From NCBI GenBank assembly GCA_017454015.1, contig JAFTDW010000004.1:1-64000 (forward strand): 64,000 nt of DNA, given 5' to 3'. How positions within the stretch are numbered: the stretch's first letter is position 1; each line of letters starts with the position of its first letter. Under the pieces are notes generated by a model, which did no database searches, had not been told where the DNA came from, and saw only the letters and a program-made list of their open reading frames with translations. Position numbers and translations under genes: made by a program. This DNA comes from Bacteroidales bacterium. GTDB taxonomy: Bacteria; Bacteroidota; Bacteroidia; Bacteroidales; P3. Of the stretch, positions 41,621-50,605 are shown piece after piece.

Positions 41621-43783
41621 ATGAACGTCAGACGCCTTACATTCTTGCTGCTATTGTTTGTGGGCGTGGTTTCGTTGTCTGCGCAGCCACTGGTCTTTCG
41701 AGAAGAGGGAAGCAGTTGGCAATGTTACACTTTTTCGTTGACGGTTGCCGACACATCGCATAGTACCGACTATCTGGGAGGCAGCCTGCTTCTCATAGTG
41801 CCCGAAGGGGCTTTCCCCAGGCTGCATATAGAAACCGACGAGACGGAGTTGTGGCACGGTCCCGTCCATAGTCAGCGGATGTCGCACAGCAAGACCTCCG
41901 GCGCCGAACTGCCGTGGCAATGCGACAACTCCGTGCCAGTAAGCATGAGAGTCATAGGAACCATGCGAGGCGTAAGCATTGTGCAGGTAAACTATAGTGC
42001 CATCACTCTCGAGGGCGGTAAGGCGGTGCTCCATCGCCGCATGGAGGTGACAGTGGAGTTCGTTGGAGCCGACAAGGCGCGTTCCGAGCGTTCTTGGAGC
42101 CGCACGGCGAGCCGCCATTACGAGCCGCTCATGGCTATGGCGGCCAACGGCAGCCTGTATCAAACCTCCACGGCCAAAGTCCTTGAGGGTAGGGGAGAGA
42201 CTATGGCTCTGGTGGCTCCTGAGGCATGGCGTGCCGAACTTGGGCAATGGCTGCGCTGGCAAAGACAGCGCGGCATAGAGGTAAGGGAGCTCTATTTCGA
42301 CACTCTGACAGCCAACGCAGACACAATCCTCGGTAGGTTAAGCCAAATATATCACGACACATTGCAGCCCGCGCCATTGCCATCCATGTTGCTACTTGTA
42401 GGAAGTCCCAGCCTGTTGCCGCAGTTTCCCGCCAGGCACCGACCGTCGGGGCTGCCTTCCTACCGCACAGACCTGTATTACGCAGAGTTCACCGGAGATT
42501 GTCTGCCCGAGATGCTCATAGGCCGATGGTCGGTGGACGGTATTGAGCAACTGCGTGGCGTGGTGGCAAAGACATTAGCCTATGAGAAGCAGTCGACGGT
42601 CGACACTTCCACACTAAGTTCGGCCCTGCTTGTGGCCGGTCGCGAGGAGCGTGAGCCGGCCCCTGTGGTCACCAACGGCGTGGTGAACTATGTGGCACGC
42701 CTGCTCGACAGTCTCGGAATAGACACTGCGGCTTTCCGCAACCCGCAATCCGAGCTGCAACTCGGGCCCATTAAGCGCGCTCTCTCCGGCGGCAACGCTC
42801 TGGTGGGCTACACATCACATTGCACCACCATGGGGTGGCTCTATCCAACTGTAACCACCTTCGACATAGATACCATGCAGTTTCACGGGCATTCGGCCTT
42901 GTTTGTCAACAACTGTTGTCTCTCCAACCAGATTGGGAGCGACTGCTATGGCGAGCATTTGCTGCGCAAAGCCGATGGCGCCGCTGTGGGCGTTTTAGGC
43001 GCCGCCGGCGAGACGTTGTGGGAAGAGGACTACTATTGGGCCGTGGGTGGGCAGGCGGCCTCCCTCAGCCCCAGATATGTGCCCGGCAACCCGGGTGCTT
43101 ACGACATACTCCTGCGCCATGACACCTCGACGAGCCCCAGCCCTCTTGCGGCAGCCCGGCTGCTTGCCTCAGGCAACATGGCGGTGTCGCTCTCAGGCTC
43201 ACCCTACGACGCCTATTATTGGGAGGCATACAATCTGCTTGGCGACCCGTCGCTCTCGCCCTATATCGGCGTGCCGGGCACCATGACCGTGCAACTGCCA
43301 GCAACCCTTGCAGAGGGGACCCGTTGCGTAGAGGTGCACAGTGAGCCGCTGGCAACCGTAACCGTTGTGCAGTCCGACAGCCTTCTGGGGCTTGCCGTGT
43401 GCGACAGCACCGGGCGTGCCGCCGTGCATTGTCGCCGTGCAATATTGTCCGACAGTGTTGTCGTTACAGCCACCAAGCATCAGCACATACCTGCTGTGGC
43501 CGTTGTGGGGGTACGGCAAAACGGCATAGACGCCACACACCGAGGCATGGGGAATGCTCTGTGGCCCAACCCCGCCGCAGCAGGCTCCGTGGTCATGGCG
43601 GAAAGCAGTGAGCCAATAAGGAATGTCCAAATAGTTGACAGCCGCGGAGTCCCGCAACATACAGGGTGGCGGAGCACAGCGGAAAACAAATGCGCCATCA
43701 AAGCGCCATATACCAAAGGAGTGTATTTTGTAGTTATAACCACAGCAGTCGACCAGTCTATAATGAAGATGGTGGTGGAATAG
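41621..43783 (+). CDS. C25 (gingipain/PorU-like) cysteine peptidase with T9SS sorting domain
   Basis: The 720-residue protein has a signal peptide (TFLLLLFVGVVSLSAQ), a propeptide-like beta region to about residue 190, a C25 caspase-like catalytic domain at about 210-560 and a T9SS type A C-terminal domain (ALWPNPAAAGSVVM; GVYFVVITT; MKMVVE). The candidate catalytic pair is H400 in YTSHCTT and C432 or C433 in FVNNCCLSN; the 32-33 residue spacing equals that of gingipain R (His211/Cys244). It is much shorter than PorU (over 1100 residues), so it may be a secreted protease rather than the sortase. ATG 41621 is chosen; upstream codons come from a repeat copy. Confidence 0.82.
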   Translation: MNVRRLTFLLLLFVGVVSLSAQPLVFREEGSSWQCYTFSLTVADTSHSTDYLGGSLLLIVPEGAFPRLHIETDETELWHGPVHSQRMSHSKTSGAELPWQCDNSVPVSMRVIGTMRGVSIVQVNYSAITLEGGKAVLHRRMEVTVEFVGADKARSERSWSRTASRHYEPLMAMAANGSLYQTSTAKVLEGRGETMALVAPEAWRAELGQWLRWQRQRGIEVRELYFDTLTANADTILGRLSQIYHDTLQPAPLPSMLLLVGSPSLLPQFPARHRPSGLPSYRTDLYYAEFTGDCLPEMLIGRWSVDGIEQLRGVVAKTLAYEKQSTVDTSTLSSALLVAGREEREPAPVVTNGVVNYVARLLDSLGIDTAAFRNPQSELQLGPIKRALSGGNALVGYTSHCTTMGWLYPTVTTFDIDTMQFHGHSALFVNNCCLSNQIGSDCYGEHLLRKADGAAVGVLGAAGETLWEEDYYWAVGGQAASLSPRYVPGNPGAYDILLRHDTSTSPSPLAAARLLASGNMAVSLSGSPYDAYYWEAYNLLGDPSLSPYIGVPGTMTVQLPATLAEGTRCVEVHSEPLATVTVVQSDSLLGLAVCDSTGRAAVHCRRAILSDSVVVTATKHQHIPAVAVVGVRQNGIDATHRGMGNALWPNPAAAGSVVMAESSEPIRNVQIVDSRGVPQHTGWRSTAENKCAIKAPYTKGVYFVVITTAVDQSIMKMVVE

Positions 43784-43842
43784 CGGTCTCTCACCATGCC
43801 GGACAGTGAAGCCCGGCGAAAAAAACAAACAGCCAGCAAACC

Positions 43843-44706
43843 TTGACAGCAGATACCCTATCGACATATCGCCCGTTGCTCACCGCCTCCGACAGCGTTG
43901 CGCCCTGGCCTGTTGAGGCCCCGACCGATGTAGAGGTGCTATTTACCCAAGACTCCCTCTACAAACTCTGGAGCGGGTGCGACAGCTGTGAGCGGACAAG
44001 CCTTTTTGCCGGGCACAGCTTGCAGCCGAGCAGTGACGCCGCGGCGGTGCGTATCAACACCGTCTCGCCCGACTGGGTGTTTTTTGTCGTGGTCTTGCTT
44101 GTGGCAATGGTCAGTCTTTACCTCAACAGGCGTAAGATGAAATTGCTCGACCTAATAGTGGCTGGTTTCACCTCGCGCCGTCTTGAGCGCCTCGAGCGCG
44201 AGAGCGGCACCAAGTCCCTCTGGGGCTTCTTGCCGATGTCTATATTCTTTATATTCGAGGTGGCATTGGTGCTCCTCTATGCAAGCCAGAGCATGTCTTT
44301 GCAACTGCCGTCGAGCCATGCTTTTCTCAATTACATGCTACTCCTGCTGCTCACTATGCTTTTTGTGCTTCTGCGCAATGGACTTACGCTGCTGCTCGGG
44401 GCCACATACGACTGCCAGTCCCAGTCGCTGGCGTACCTTTCCAACAGCTGCGTGCACCACATGATTGGCTCGCTGCTCCTCATGCCCCTCCTCTGCCTGC
44501 TGTTTTACGGCAATGCATCAATGGAGATACCCATGTTTTTTGCGAGTATGGCAGCCATAATCCTGACCGAGGCGGTGCGTGTATTGAGAGGGGTGTATAT
44601 AATTTTTAGCAAGGTGGGTAACCGCAGTTTGTATCTTTTTTATTATCTTTGCATTTTGGAATTAGTACCAGCATTGGTCTTGGTAAAGTTACTTAACATA
44701 CTATAA
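43843..44706 (+). CDS. DUF4271 membrane protein
   Basis: The 287-residue protein has a long soluble N-terminus (about 80 residues) and six or so membrane spans, beginning DWVFFVVVLLVAMVSLYLNRRK. It matches Bacteroidota DUF4271, which is commonly encoded just before hemD; its function is unknown. The start is TTG at 43843, as no upstream ATG fits. A TATCTTTG box inside its 3' end probably serves hemD. Confidence 0.8.
   Translation: MTADTLSTYRPLLTASDSVAPWPVEAPTDVEVLFTQDSLYKLWSGCDSCERTSLFAGHSLQPSSDAAAVRINTVSPDWVFFVVVLLVAMVSLYLNRRKMKLLDLIVAGFTSRRLERLERESGTKSLWGFLPMSIFFIFEVALVLLYASQSMSLQLPSSHAFLNYMLLLLLTMLFVLLRNGLTLLLGATYDCQSQSLAYLSNSCVHHMIGSLLLMPLLCLLFYGNASMEIPMFFASMAAIILTEAVRVLRGVYIIFSKVGNRSLYLFYYLCILELVPALVLVKLLNIL
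44644..44651 (+). promoter_or_regulatory. -7 box (TATCTTTG) for hemD inside DUF4271
   Basis: TATCTTTGC within the last 20 codons of the DUF4271 gene, 87 bp before the hemD ATG. It would allow independent expression of hemD-rnpA-yidD. Confidence 0.5.
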
Positions 44707-44738
44707 CTCGGTGTGTTAAGATAAAATATATATATTGG

Positions 44739-45743
44739 ATGAAAGTCAAAAAAATACTGATTTCACAGCCCGAACCGGCCGATTTTGAGAATTCACCCTA
44801 CCGTAACCTGAAGGTCAACCACAATATTGACCTGACTTTTTTCAAGTTTTTTGAGATAGTAGGTATCAGTGCTTCGGATTTCCGCAAGACGCGTATCCAT
44901 ATCCGAGACTATTCGGCTGTGATTTTCAACAGCAAGAACTCTGTCGACCATTTCTTCCGCATGTGCAAAGAGTTGCGCGAGGCCCCGCCCGACGGCATGA
45001 AGTATTTCTGCTCCACGGAGGCTATAGCCCTCTACCTGCAGAACTACATACAGTATCGCAAGCGTAAAGTGTTTTTCGGCACGCAACAGTATTTTGGCGA
45101 CTTGGTAGAGATCATGCAGAAGCATCGCGACGAGCGTTACCTCTTTCCGTGTAGCAACGAGAAGCAGACGGAGTATACCAAGATGCTCGACAAGGCCAAG
45201 TTCAACTACACCAAGGCTCCCCTATACAAGGCTGTGCCGAGGGACATGAAGAACATCAATATAGAGGACTACGACATGGTGGCGCTCTTCTCTCCGATAG
45301 GAGTGCGCTCGCTGCTGCAGAACTATCCCGACATAAAGGACAAGTCTGTGCTCGTGGCCGCTTTCGGAACATCGACACACGCCGCGCTCAACGCCGCCGG
45401 TATCAAGCTCACTGTTGCGGCTCCCACGCGCACCACGCCATCCATGGCCATGGCCATAGAAAACTACCTCATGGGCAAGCCTCAGGATACAGTCATCAGC
45501 ACTCGTCAGGCATCGGCGCGTGCCATGCGGGCCAAACTGGCAAACACCGGCGGCCGCCCCAGCGGTTCGCGCAAGGGCAGGTCGGTATTTACCAGCAAGG
45601 CAAAGTACAAGCAGCTCATGGAGGAGAAGAAGGCCCGTGCCGCCGCACGCCGCGCCGCACGCGAAGCCGAGAAAGCACGCCGCGAAGCCGCCAAAGCCGC
45701 AGAAAACACCGCCAATGAAACCTCTGGGGCTAAGCTCGGATGA
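44739..45743 (+). CDS. hemD: Uroporphyrinogen-III synthase with basic C-terminal extension
   Basis: HemD cyclises hydroxymethylbilane to uroporphyrinogen III in tetrapyrrole synthesis. The family pattern is visible as ILISQPEPADFENSPY, FNSKNSVDHFFRMC, FCSTEAIALYLQNYI, FFGTQQYFGDLVEIM and ALFSPIGVRSLL, ending at about residue 255. A further 80 residues are lysine-, arginine- and alanine-rich (RKGRSVFTSKAKYKQLMEEK, then a KKARAAARRAAREAEKARRE helix) and are not part of the enzyme. The tail overlaps the rnpA start by 29 bp in another frame. Confidence 0.9.
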   Translation: MKVKKILISQPEPADFENSPYRNLKVNHNIDLTFFKFFEIVGISASDFRKTRIHIRDYSAVIFNSKNSVDHFFRMCKELREAPPDGMKYFCSTEAIALYLQNYIQYRKRKVFFGTQQYFGDLVEIMQKHRDERYLFPCSNEKQTEYTKMLDKAKFNYTKAPLYKAVPRDMKNINIEDYDMVALFSPIGVRSLLQNYPDIKDKSVLVAAFGTSTHAALNAAGIKLTVAAPTRTTPSMAMAIENYLMGKPQDTVISTRQASARAMRAKLANTGGRPSGSRKGRSVFTSKAKYKQLMEEKKARAAARRAAREAEKARREAAKAAENTANETSGAKLG

Positions 45744-46110
45744 GCGTATCAAAAGCCGCAAGCTGATTGAGCGGCTCTATGCTGAAGGCCGCAAACTCTA
45801 TGTATTCCCTTTCGCCGTTTGCTGGCTGGCTTGCGACGAGGCAGAGGCGCAGCGAGGCGCCAGGCTTATGGTAAGCGTCTCCAAGCGCCGCTTCAAGCAT
45901 GCCGTGGACCGCAACCGTGCCAAGCGTATCATGCGCGAGTGTTACCGTCTCGCCAAACCAGCGCTCTACGATGCCCTCGCCTCCAGCAACACCCATCTGC
46001 TTATAGCCATAAGCTACAGCCACAACCAGCTGCTCGACTACCATAGGCTGCAAGCCAGCTACACCAAACTACAGCAGAAGCTCATAGAGCGGATAAACGA
46101 GGAAAACTGA
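45715..46110 (+). CDS. rnpA: Ribonuclease P protein component
   Basis: RnpA is the protein subunit of RNase P, which matures tRNA 5' ends. The 131-residue protein has the signature [20 protein letters not shown] near residue 65 and the N-terminal [24 protein letters not shown] 45715 is preferred, giving a 29-bp overlap with hemD; the frame is open further upstream, but that is the alanine/arginine-rich shadow of the hemD tail. Confidence 0.92.
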   Translation: MKPLGLSSDERIKSRKLIERLYAEGRKLYVFPFAVCWLACDEAEAQRGARLMVSVSKRRFKHAVDRNRAKRIMRECYRLAKPALYDALASSNTHLLIAISYSHNQLLDYHRLQASYTKLQQKLIERINEEN

Positions 46111-46117
46111 CCATATC

Positions 46118-46327
46118 ATGTCGAAAATACTGATAGCACTGGTGCGGTTTTACCAAGTCTGTATATCGCCGCTTACGCCGCCGGCCTGCCGCTACACCCC
46201 TACCTGCTCGCAGTATGCCATAGAGGCCCTGCGCAAATACGGCGCTCTCAAGGGCTCCTGGCTGGCCTTGAGACGCATACTCCGCTGCAACCCGTGGGGC
46301 GGCTCCGGCTACGACCCTGTGCCGTAG
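46118..46327 (+). CDS. yidD: Membrane protein insertion efficiency factor YidD
   Basis: The 69-residue protein has the full YidD pattern: [54 protein letters not shown], ending GGSGYDPVP, with the conserved three cysteines. YidD helps YidC insert membrane proteins and is normally next to rnpA, as here (7 bp apart). Confidence 0.95.
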   Translation: MSKILIALVRFYQVCISPLTPPACRYTPTCSQYAIEALRKYGALKGSWLALRRILRCNPWGGSGYDPVP

Positions 46328-46421
46328 AATGCTTTTTTTTGCCATAGGCAAAATATTAAACCCGAAAGAGCGTTATTATGACAATAGTAATCCAAACAAT
46401 AATCTAAAACCTATTTAAAGT

Positions 46422-46976
46422 ATGAAAAAACACTTTTTAATGCTTTTTGCAGCTGCCATAACCATGGCTTTTGTATTCACCGGCTGCACCAAGGACGACG
46501 AGAAAGAAGGCATCGACTTCCAAACCGCCGAGCTTACCGCATCCAAACCCATAGAGATAACATATAAGACCAGCGATCCCAAGGCTGGATACCCCGTTGG
46601 CGTGCGCATCCGCCTGGAGGACGGCAAACTCATCGCCGAGGGCATGAGCACACGTCCCACCGATGAGGCCGTGGCCGCCGGTATTTCGGGCACCGCAGTG
46701 TGCATGAACGCCGCCACCATAGCCGACTATGGCAAAGCCAAGTCGCTCGCAGCCATCAAGACCATCCCCGAGGCATCGCAGTTTGGCACCGAGGCCACTG
46801 TCGCTGAGAACGAAGGCTATGTCCTGGAAGTCCACGGCGCAGCCCGTTACACCGAGTATTATGGCGCCTACGGCCTTAAAGACCCCGCCAAGACCTACAT
46901 CCGCATGTGTGTGCTGGAGCAGACCTCTGCCGGTGTCTACTCCGTGAAATACAGCGTTCCCTTTGTAGTGGAATAA
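46422..46976 (+). CDS. Small lipoprotein of unknown function
   Basis: The 184-residue protein has a lipoprotein signal (LFAAAITMAFVFTGC, cysteine about residue 22) and a beta-rich domain with no recognised family (ITYKTSDPKAGYPVGVRIRL; YVLEVHGAARYTEYYGAYGL; YSVKYSVPFVVE). It is 94 bp after yidD and is closed by a hairpin at 47005. Likely outer-membrane anchored. Confidence 0.65.
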   Translation: MKKHFLMLFAAAITMAFVFTGCTKDDEKEGIDFQTAELTASKPIEITYKTSDPKAGYPVGVRIRLEDGKLIAEGMSTRPTDEAVAAGISGTAVCMNAATIADYGKAKSLAAIKTIPEASQFGTEATVAENEGYVLEVHGAARYTEYYGAYGLKDPAKTYIRMCVLEQTSAGVYSVKYSVPFVVE

Positions 46977-47004
46977 AGTTTCCGACAATAGCGCGATAAA
47001 AAAG

Positions 47005-47040
47005 GCGGCCATGTTCTCAAGAACGTGGCCGCTCTGTTTT
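47005..47040. terminator. Bidirectional terminator between lipoprotein and TPR genes
   Basis: GCGGCCATGTTCT pairs with AGAACGTGGCCGC (one wobble) across two bases, followed by TCTGTTTT on the plus strand and preceded by TTTTTT on the minus strand. It serves two convergent genes. Confidence 0.8.
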
Positions 47041-47677
47041 AGTACTCCACGGCTGTCGTGGTGGGTCTCTCGCGCTGGTATATCTGCCTCGAAGGCGGTT
47101 CTACGGGGGCATCGTCCTCGTCGAGCGAGTAGCCGTATTCCGAAAGCCATTTGCGTGCCACCGCCGAGCCCAGTCGCGCGGCGCGTCGGAAGAGCGCTAC
47201 GGAGCGTGCCAAGTCGCCTTTGCTGTTGTACACCCAGCCAAGGTCAAAGTATGCGTCGGCGTAGTTGCTGTCTATTGCCAGGGCGCGTTCTATGCAGAGC
47301 ATGGCGGAGTCGTAGTGCATCCGGCGGTAGTGGATATGCCCCATGTTGAGGTACACCTTGGCGTATGAGGGATTCAGCCGTGCAGCGCGACGGTAGCACA
47401 TCATTGCGCTGTCGAGGTCGGCATAGGCGTCCTCGTAGATGTAGCCCATAAGGTTGTAGGCAGGGTGGAAGTTGCTGTCCACGGCAAGCAGCTGGCGCAG
47501 GCAAGCTATGGCCTCGTCAGCCTTGTATTCGGCCTGCAGCGCGAAAGCCTCCCCGTAGAGTTGACGCACCTGCGGCGGCTGCGCCTGCGGCGCAGCGCCG
47601 CAAGCCCCAACAAAAAGCAGCAAGAGCACTGTCGCCACAGTTTGCCGTTTAATGTTGTATCGTTGTCGCGTTGCCAC
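47039..47677 (-). CDS. TPR-repeat lipoprotein
   Basis: The 212-residue protein begins at a GTG, has a lipoprotein signal (VATVLLLLFVGAC) and four tetratricopeptide repeats between residues 35 and 175 (AYNLMGYIYEDAYADLDSAMM; VYLNMGHIHYRRMHYDSAML; AYFDLGWVYNSKGDLARSVAL). TPR lipoproteins act as scaffolds. It lies 9 bp downstream of the S9 peptidase and is probably co-transcribed with it. Confidence 0.75.
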   Translation of the reverse strand: MATRQRYNIKRQTVATVLLLLFVGACGAAPQAQPPQVRQLYGEAFALQAEYKADEAIACLRQLLAVDSNFHPAYNLMGYIYEDAYADLDSAMMCYRRAARLNPSYAKVYLNMGHIHYRRMHYDSAMLCIERALAIDSNYADAYFDLGWVYNSKGDLARSVALFRRAARLGSAVARKWLSEYGYSLDEDDAPVEPPSRQIYQRERPTTTAVEY

Positions 47678-47686
47678 GTCGTTGCG

Positions 47687-49678
47687 TTACTTCAGGTGTG
47701 TCTCGTAGTAGTCGAACATTTTGTAGTACAGGTGCAGGCGGTCGGTGCCGCGCACGTTGTGCTCGTGGTGCGGGTACACGAAATAGTCCACCTGCTTTCC
47801 GGCGCGGATGCAGGCGTCGATGAACTCCAGCGAATTCTGCCACACCACGGTGTTGTCCTCTGCGCCGTGTATCACCAGGAGCCTCCCCTCAAGGTCCTTG
47901 GCCTTGGCTATGAGCGAGGTGGCAGCGTAGCCCTCGGGGTTCTCCTGCGGGGTATCCATGTAGCGTTCGCCGTACATCACCTCGTACCATTTCCAGTCTA
48001 TGACGGGACCTCCGGCGCAGCCTACCTTGAACACCTCGGGGTGGGCAAGCTTGAGGCTGATGGTCATAAATCCCCCAAAGCTCCACCCCTCTACACCCAT
48101 GCGTTCAGCGTCAACGTAGGGCAGGCTCTTGAGGAAGCGCACGCCTTCCATCTGGTCGGCCATCTCTGTCTGTCCAAGCTTGCGGTGCGTGCAACTCTCA
48201 AACTCAAATCCGCGGTTGTCGGTGCCGCGGTTGTCCAGAGTGAACACCACATAGCCCTGCTGGGCGAGGAAGAGAAAGTACAGGTTGCCGCCGGCAAGCC
48301 AGCTGTCGGTGACCAGCTGCGAGTGGGGACCGCCGTAGACGTACACAAGTGTCGGGTATTTCTTGCCGGGCTCCATGTTGGGCGGCGTAATGAGGCGGTA
48401 GTACAGGTCGGTCTTGCCGTCGGCGGCCTTGATGGAGCCCAATGTGACGTTGGGCATAGCGTACGCGGCCAGCGGGTTCTCGGCGGCGTACATGTTGCGG
48501 GGCGGCTTGGCGTCGCCCAGCTTGCGGTATTCGGCGCGCGTGGGCGTGCCGTTGGCGTTCCAGATGTCGACGCAGTGGGTGCAGCCCTCGTTGAGGACTA
48601 TCGAGTGGGTGCCTTTGTGTTTGCCGTCGACAAGGGTGATGCATTCCATGCGCCCGCTGGCGAGATTCACGCGGTAGGCGTCGCGGCCCGTCGGGTTGTC
48701 TTGGTTGGCGTAGACGAAGATGTGCTGCCCCTTGGGGTCGAACTGTATGAAGTCCTCGACTTCGTATTCGCCTTTGGTGACTTGTTTTACCAGTGTGCCG
48801 TCAAGGTTGTACAGGTAGAGGTGTTTGTAGCCGTCGCGCATGGAGAACCATAGGAACTGGTCGCCTTTTGGGGTGAATATCATAGGGTCGCAGGGCTCCA
48901 CATAGCGTTTGTCGCGCTCCTCAAACAGCACCTTGTCCAGTTTCCCGCTCGCGGCGTCGTACTGTTCCAGCCACATGTGGTTCTGTTCGCGGTTGATTTT
49001 GGCAATGAACACCTTGCTTTCGTCGGGACTCCATGCGATGTTGGTGAGGTACATCTCGCGTTCGTGCAGCGTGGTGTCCTTGCGAGTCTTGAGGTAGGTG
49101 GTGCGGTGCGTCGCCGCGTCGTATACGCCCACCGTGACTTGGTGGCTGGCCATCCCGGCCATGGGGTATTTGAAAGGCTCGTGCGTGCTTATGCGCGAGG
49201 CTGTGTTGACCATCGGGTAGTCGGTGACCATGGTCTGGTCCATGCGGTAAAAGGCAAGCTGTGAGCCTTTGGGCGACCAGAAGAGGCCTCCGCTGATGCC
49301 GAACTCGTTGCGGTGCACGCTCTCGCCTACTACTATGCCGTAGCCGTTGCCAATCTCCACAAGGCGTCCGTCCACGTAGAGGATGCCCTCCTTGATCTCC
49401 GCACGCCCCTCGCCCACAGCGGTCTTCTTCAGGCTGCGGTATTGTTCACGCTCGGCAGCCGTAGCTTGGCGTGTGCTTTTGCCGTCAAAAAGGCTGCAGG
49501 TCGTGTCGGCCATGTACAGCAGCTTTGCGCTCCCCGGCACAAAGCGGAATCCCCGCATCGCCTGCTGGGGGTAGAGGTCGCGCTGCATCAGCTGGTCGGG
49601 CTTCAGCATCTTGTTCTGCGCCGTGGCGCTCACCATGGTCGCCACCAGCACCGTTAGTATTATGATAACTCTTTTCAA
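47687..49678 (-). CDS. Dipeptidyl-peptidase IV-like S9 family serine peptidase
   Basis: The 663-residue exported peptidase has a signal peptide (VIIILTVLVATMVSATAQ), a beta-propeller at about residues 30-400 and an alpha/beta-hydrolase domain at the end. The catalytic triad is visible: Ser in GWSFGG near residue 530, Asp in IHGAEDNTV and His in PHHEHNVRG near the C-terminus. It would cut dipeptides from peptide N-termini, in keeping with the peptide-using life of many Bacteroidales. The start is TTG at 49678, which gives a complete signal peptide. It is shorter than classic DPP IV (about 720 residues). Confidence 0.87.
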   Translation of the reverse strand: MKRVIIILTVLVATMVSATAQNKMLKPDQLMQRDLYPQQAMRGFRFVPGSAKLLYMADTTCSLFDGKSTRQATAAEREQYRSLKKTAVGEGRAEIKEGILYVDGRLVEIGNGYGIVVGESVHRNEFGISGGLFWSPKGSQLAFYRMDQTMVTDYPMVNTASRISTHEPFKYPMAGMASHQVTVGVYDAATHRTTYLKTRKDTTLHEREMYLTNIAWSPDESKVFIAKINREQNHMWLEQYDAASGKLDKVLFEERDKRYVEPCDPMIFTPKGDQFLWFSMRDGYKHLYLYNLDGTLVKQVTKGEYEVEDFIQFDPKGQHIFVYANQDNPTGRDAYRVNLASGRMECITLVDGKHKGTHSIVLNEGCTHCVDIWNANGTPTRAEYRKLGDAKPPRNMYAAENPLAAYAMPNVTLGSIKAADGKTDLYYRLITPPNMEPGKKYPTLVYVYGGPHSQLVTDSWLAGGNLYFLFLAQQGYVVFTLDNRGTDNRGFEFESCTHRKLGQTEMADQMEGVRFLKSLPYVDAERMGVEGWSFGGFMTISLKLAHPEVFKVGCAGGPVIDWKWYEVMYGERYMDTPQENPEGYAATSLIAKAKDLEGRLLVIHGAEDNTVVWQNSLEFIDACIRAGKQVDYFVYPHHEHNVRGTDRLHLYYKMFDYYETHLK

Positions 49679-49685
49679 GGCTTTT

Positions 49686-49757
49686 TAAGGTTTAAGGGTT
49701 AAAGGGTTAAAAAAACACGTAATAACGAAATGCCGAAAACACGAAGTCACAAAATCT
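49686..49757. repeat. Low-complexity AAGGGTTA-type spacer 1
   Basis: AAGGTTTAAGGGTTAAAGGG and then TTAAAAAAACACG, followed by ACGAAATGCCGAAAACACGA. Similar AGGGTTAA-rich text with CGAAAT units recurs at 50516-50581 and 53312-53398. Confidence 0.7.
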
Positions 49758-49787
49758 CCCGAGAATATTAGGATTTCAAACAGTTTC

Positions 49788-50513
49788 TCAATAGTGCTTC
49801 CAGTCACGCAGCCGCAGGTTGAACACCCCGAAGAATGCCTCCTTGAATATTTTCATGCTCATCTTGCTCACCCCCAGCACGCGGTCGGTGAACACTATAG
49901 GCACTTCGTATACCTTGAAGCCCAGCTTGGTGGCTGTGTATTTCATCTCTATCTGGAAAGCGTAGCCTACAAATTTCACCTTGTCGAATTTCATGGCTTC
50001 CAGCACGCGTCGGCTCCAGCACACAAACCCCGCCGTCGCATCCATCACCTTCATGCCCGTCACGGTGCGCACGTATTTGGAGGCATAGTAGCTCATTAGC
50101 AACCGCCCCATCGGCCAGTTCACCACACTTATCTTGCCGTCCACGTAGCGGCTTCCCACCACCACGTCGCCCTTGCCCTCGGCGCAGGCCTCGCGCAGGC
50201 GCGGGAGGTCGTCAGGATTGTGCGAGAAGTCCGCGTCCATCTCTATCATGTACTCGTAGCCCTGCTCCAGTCCCCAGCGGAAACCATCCAGATAGGCTGT
50301 CCCAAGCCCAAGCTTGCCTCGACGCTCTTTTATGAACAGGCGGTCTGGAAACTCCTGCATCAGCTGTTTCACTATCGCCGCGGTCCCGTCGGGCGAGTTG
50401 TCCTCCACTATCAGCATGTGGAAATTGCAGGGTAGCGAGAATACCTTGCGTATTATCTTTTCAATGTTCTCCCTCTCGTTGTAGGTCGGGGTTACTACCA
50501 GTGTGTCGGCCAT
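49788..50513 (-). CDS. Polyprenol monophosphomannose synthase-like glycosyltransferase (GT2)
   Basis: The 241-residue family 2 glycosyltransferase resembles Dpm1-type enzymes that load a sugar onto a polyprenyl phosphate carrier. The GT-A fold shows VVTPTYNERENIEKIIRKVF at the start, VEDNSPDGTA, the DxD motif in MIEMDADFSHNPDDLPRL near residue 93 and VVGSRYVDG. There are no C-terminal membrane spans, as in the short Dpm1 type. ATG 50513 is chosen over an upstream TTG. Possible roles are protein O-glycosylation or lipid A modification; neither is shown here. Confidence 0.87.
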   Translation of the reverse strand: MADTLVVTPTYNERENIEKIIRKVFSLPCNFHMLIVEDNSPDGTAAIVKQLMQEFPDRLFIKERRGKLGLGTAYLDGFRWGLEQGYEYMIEMDADFSHNPDDLPRLREACAEGKGDVVVGSRYVDGKISVVNWPMGRLLMSYYASKYVRTVTGMKVMDATAGFVCWSRRVLEAMKFDKVKFVGYAFQIEMKYTATKLGFKVYEVPIVFTDRVLGVSKMSMKIFKEAFFGVFNLRLRDWKHY

Positions 50514-50515
50514 AA

Positions 50516-50581
50516 GGTTCAAGGGTTAAAAGGTTAAAAAGTTATAGGGTTTGAAGGTTAAAAGGTTACGAAATTACGAAA
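50516..50581. repeat. Low-complexity AAGGGTTA-type spacer 2
   Basis: TTCAAGGGTTAAAAGGTTAA and further GAAGGTTAAAAGGTTACG units, then CGAAATTACGAAATC, filling most of the 92-bp gap between the transferase and the peptidase-VanZ gene. Confidence 0.7.
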
Positions 50582-50605
50582 TCTTCAGGTTTATAATTGT
50601 CATTG

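Noticed and set aside
47465-48853. 462-codon plus-strand frame
   Set aside because: Antisense to the S9 peptidase, whose catalytic triad is complete.
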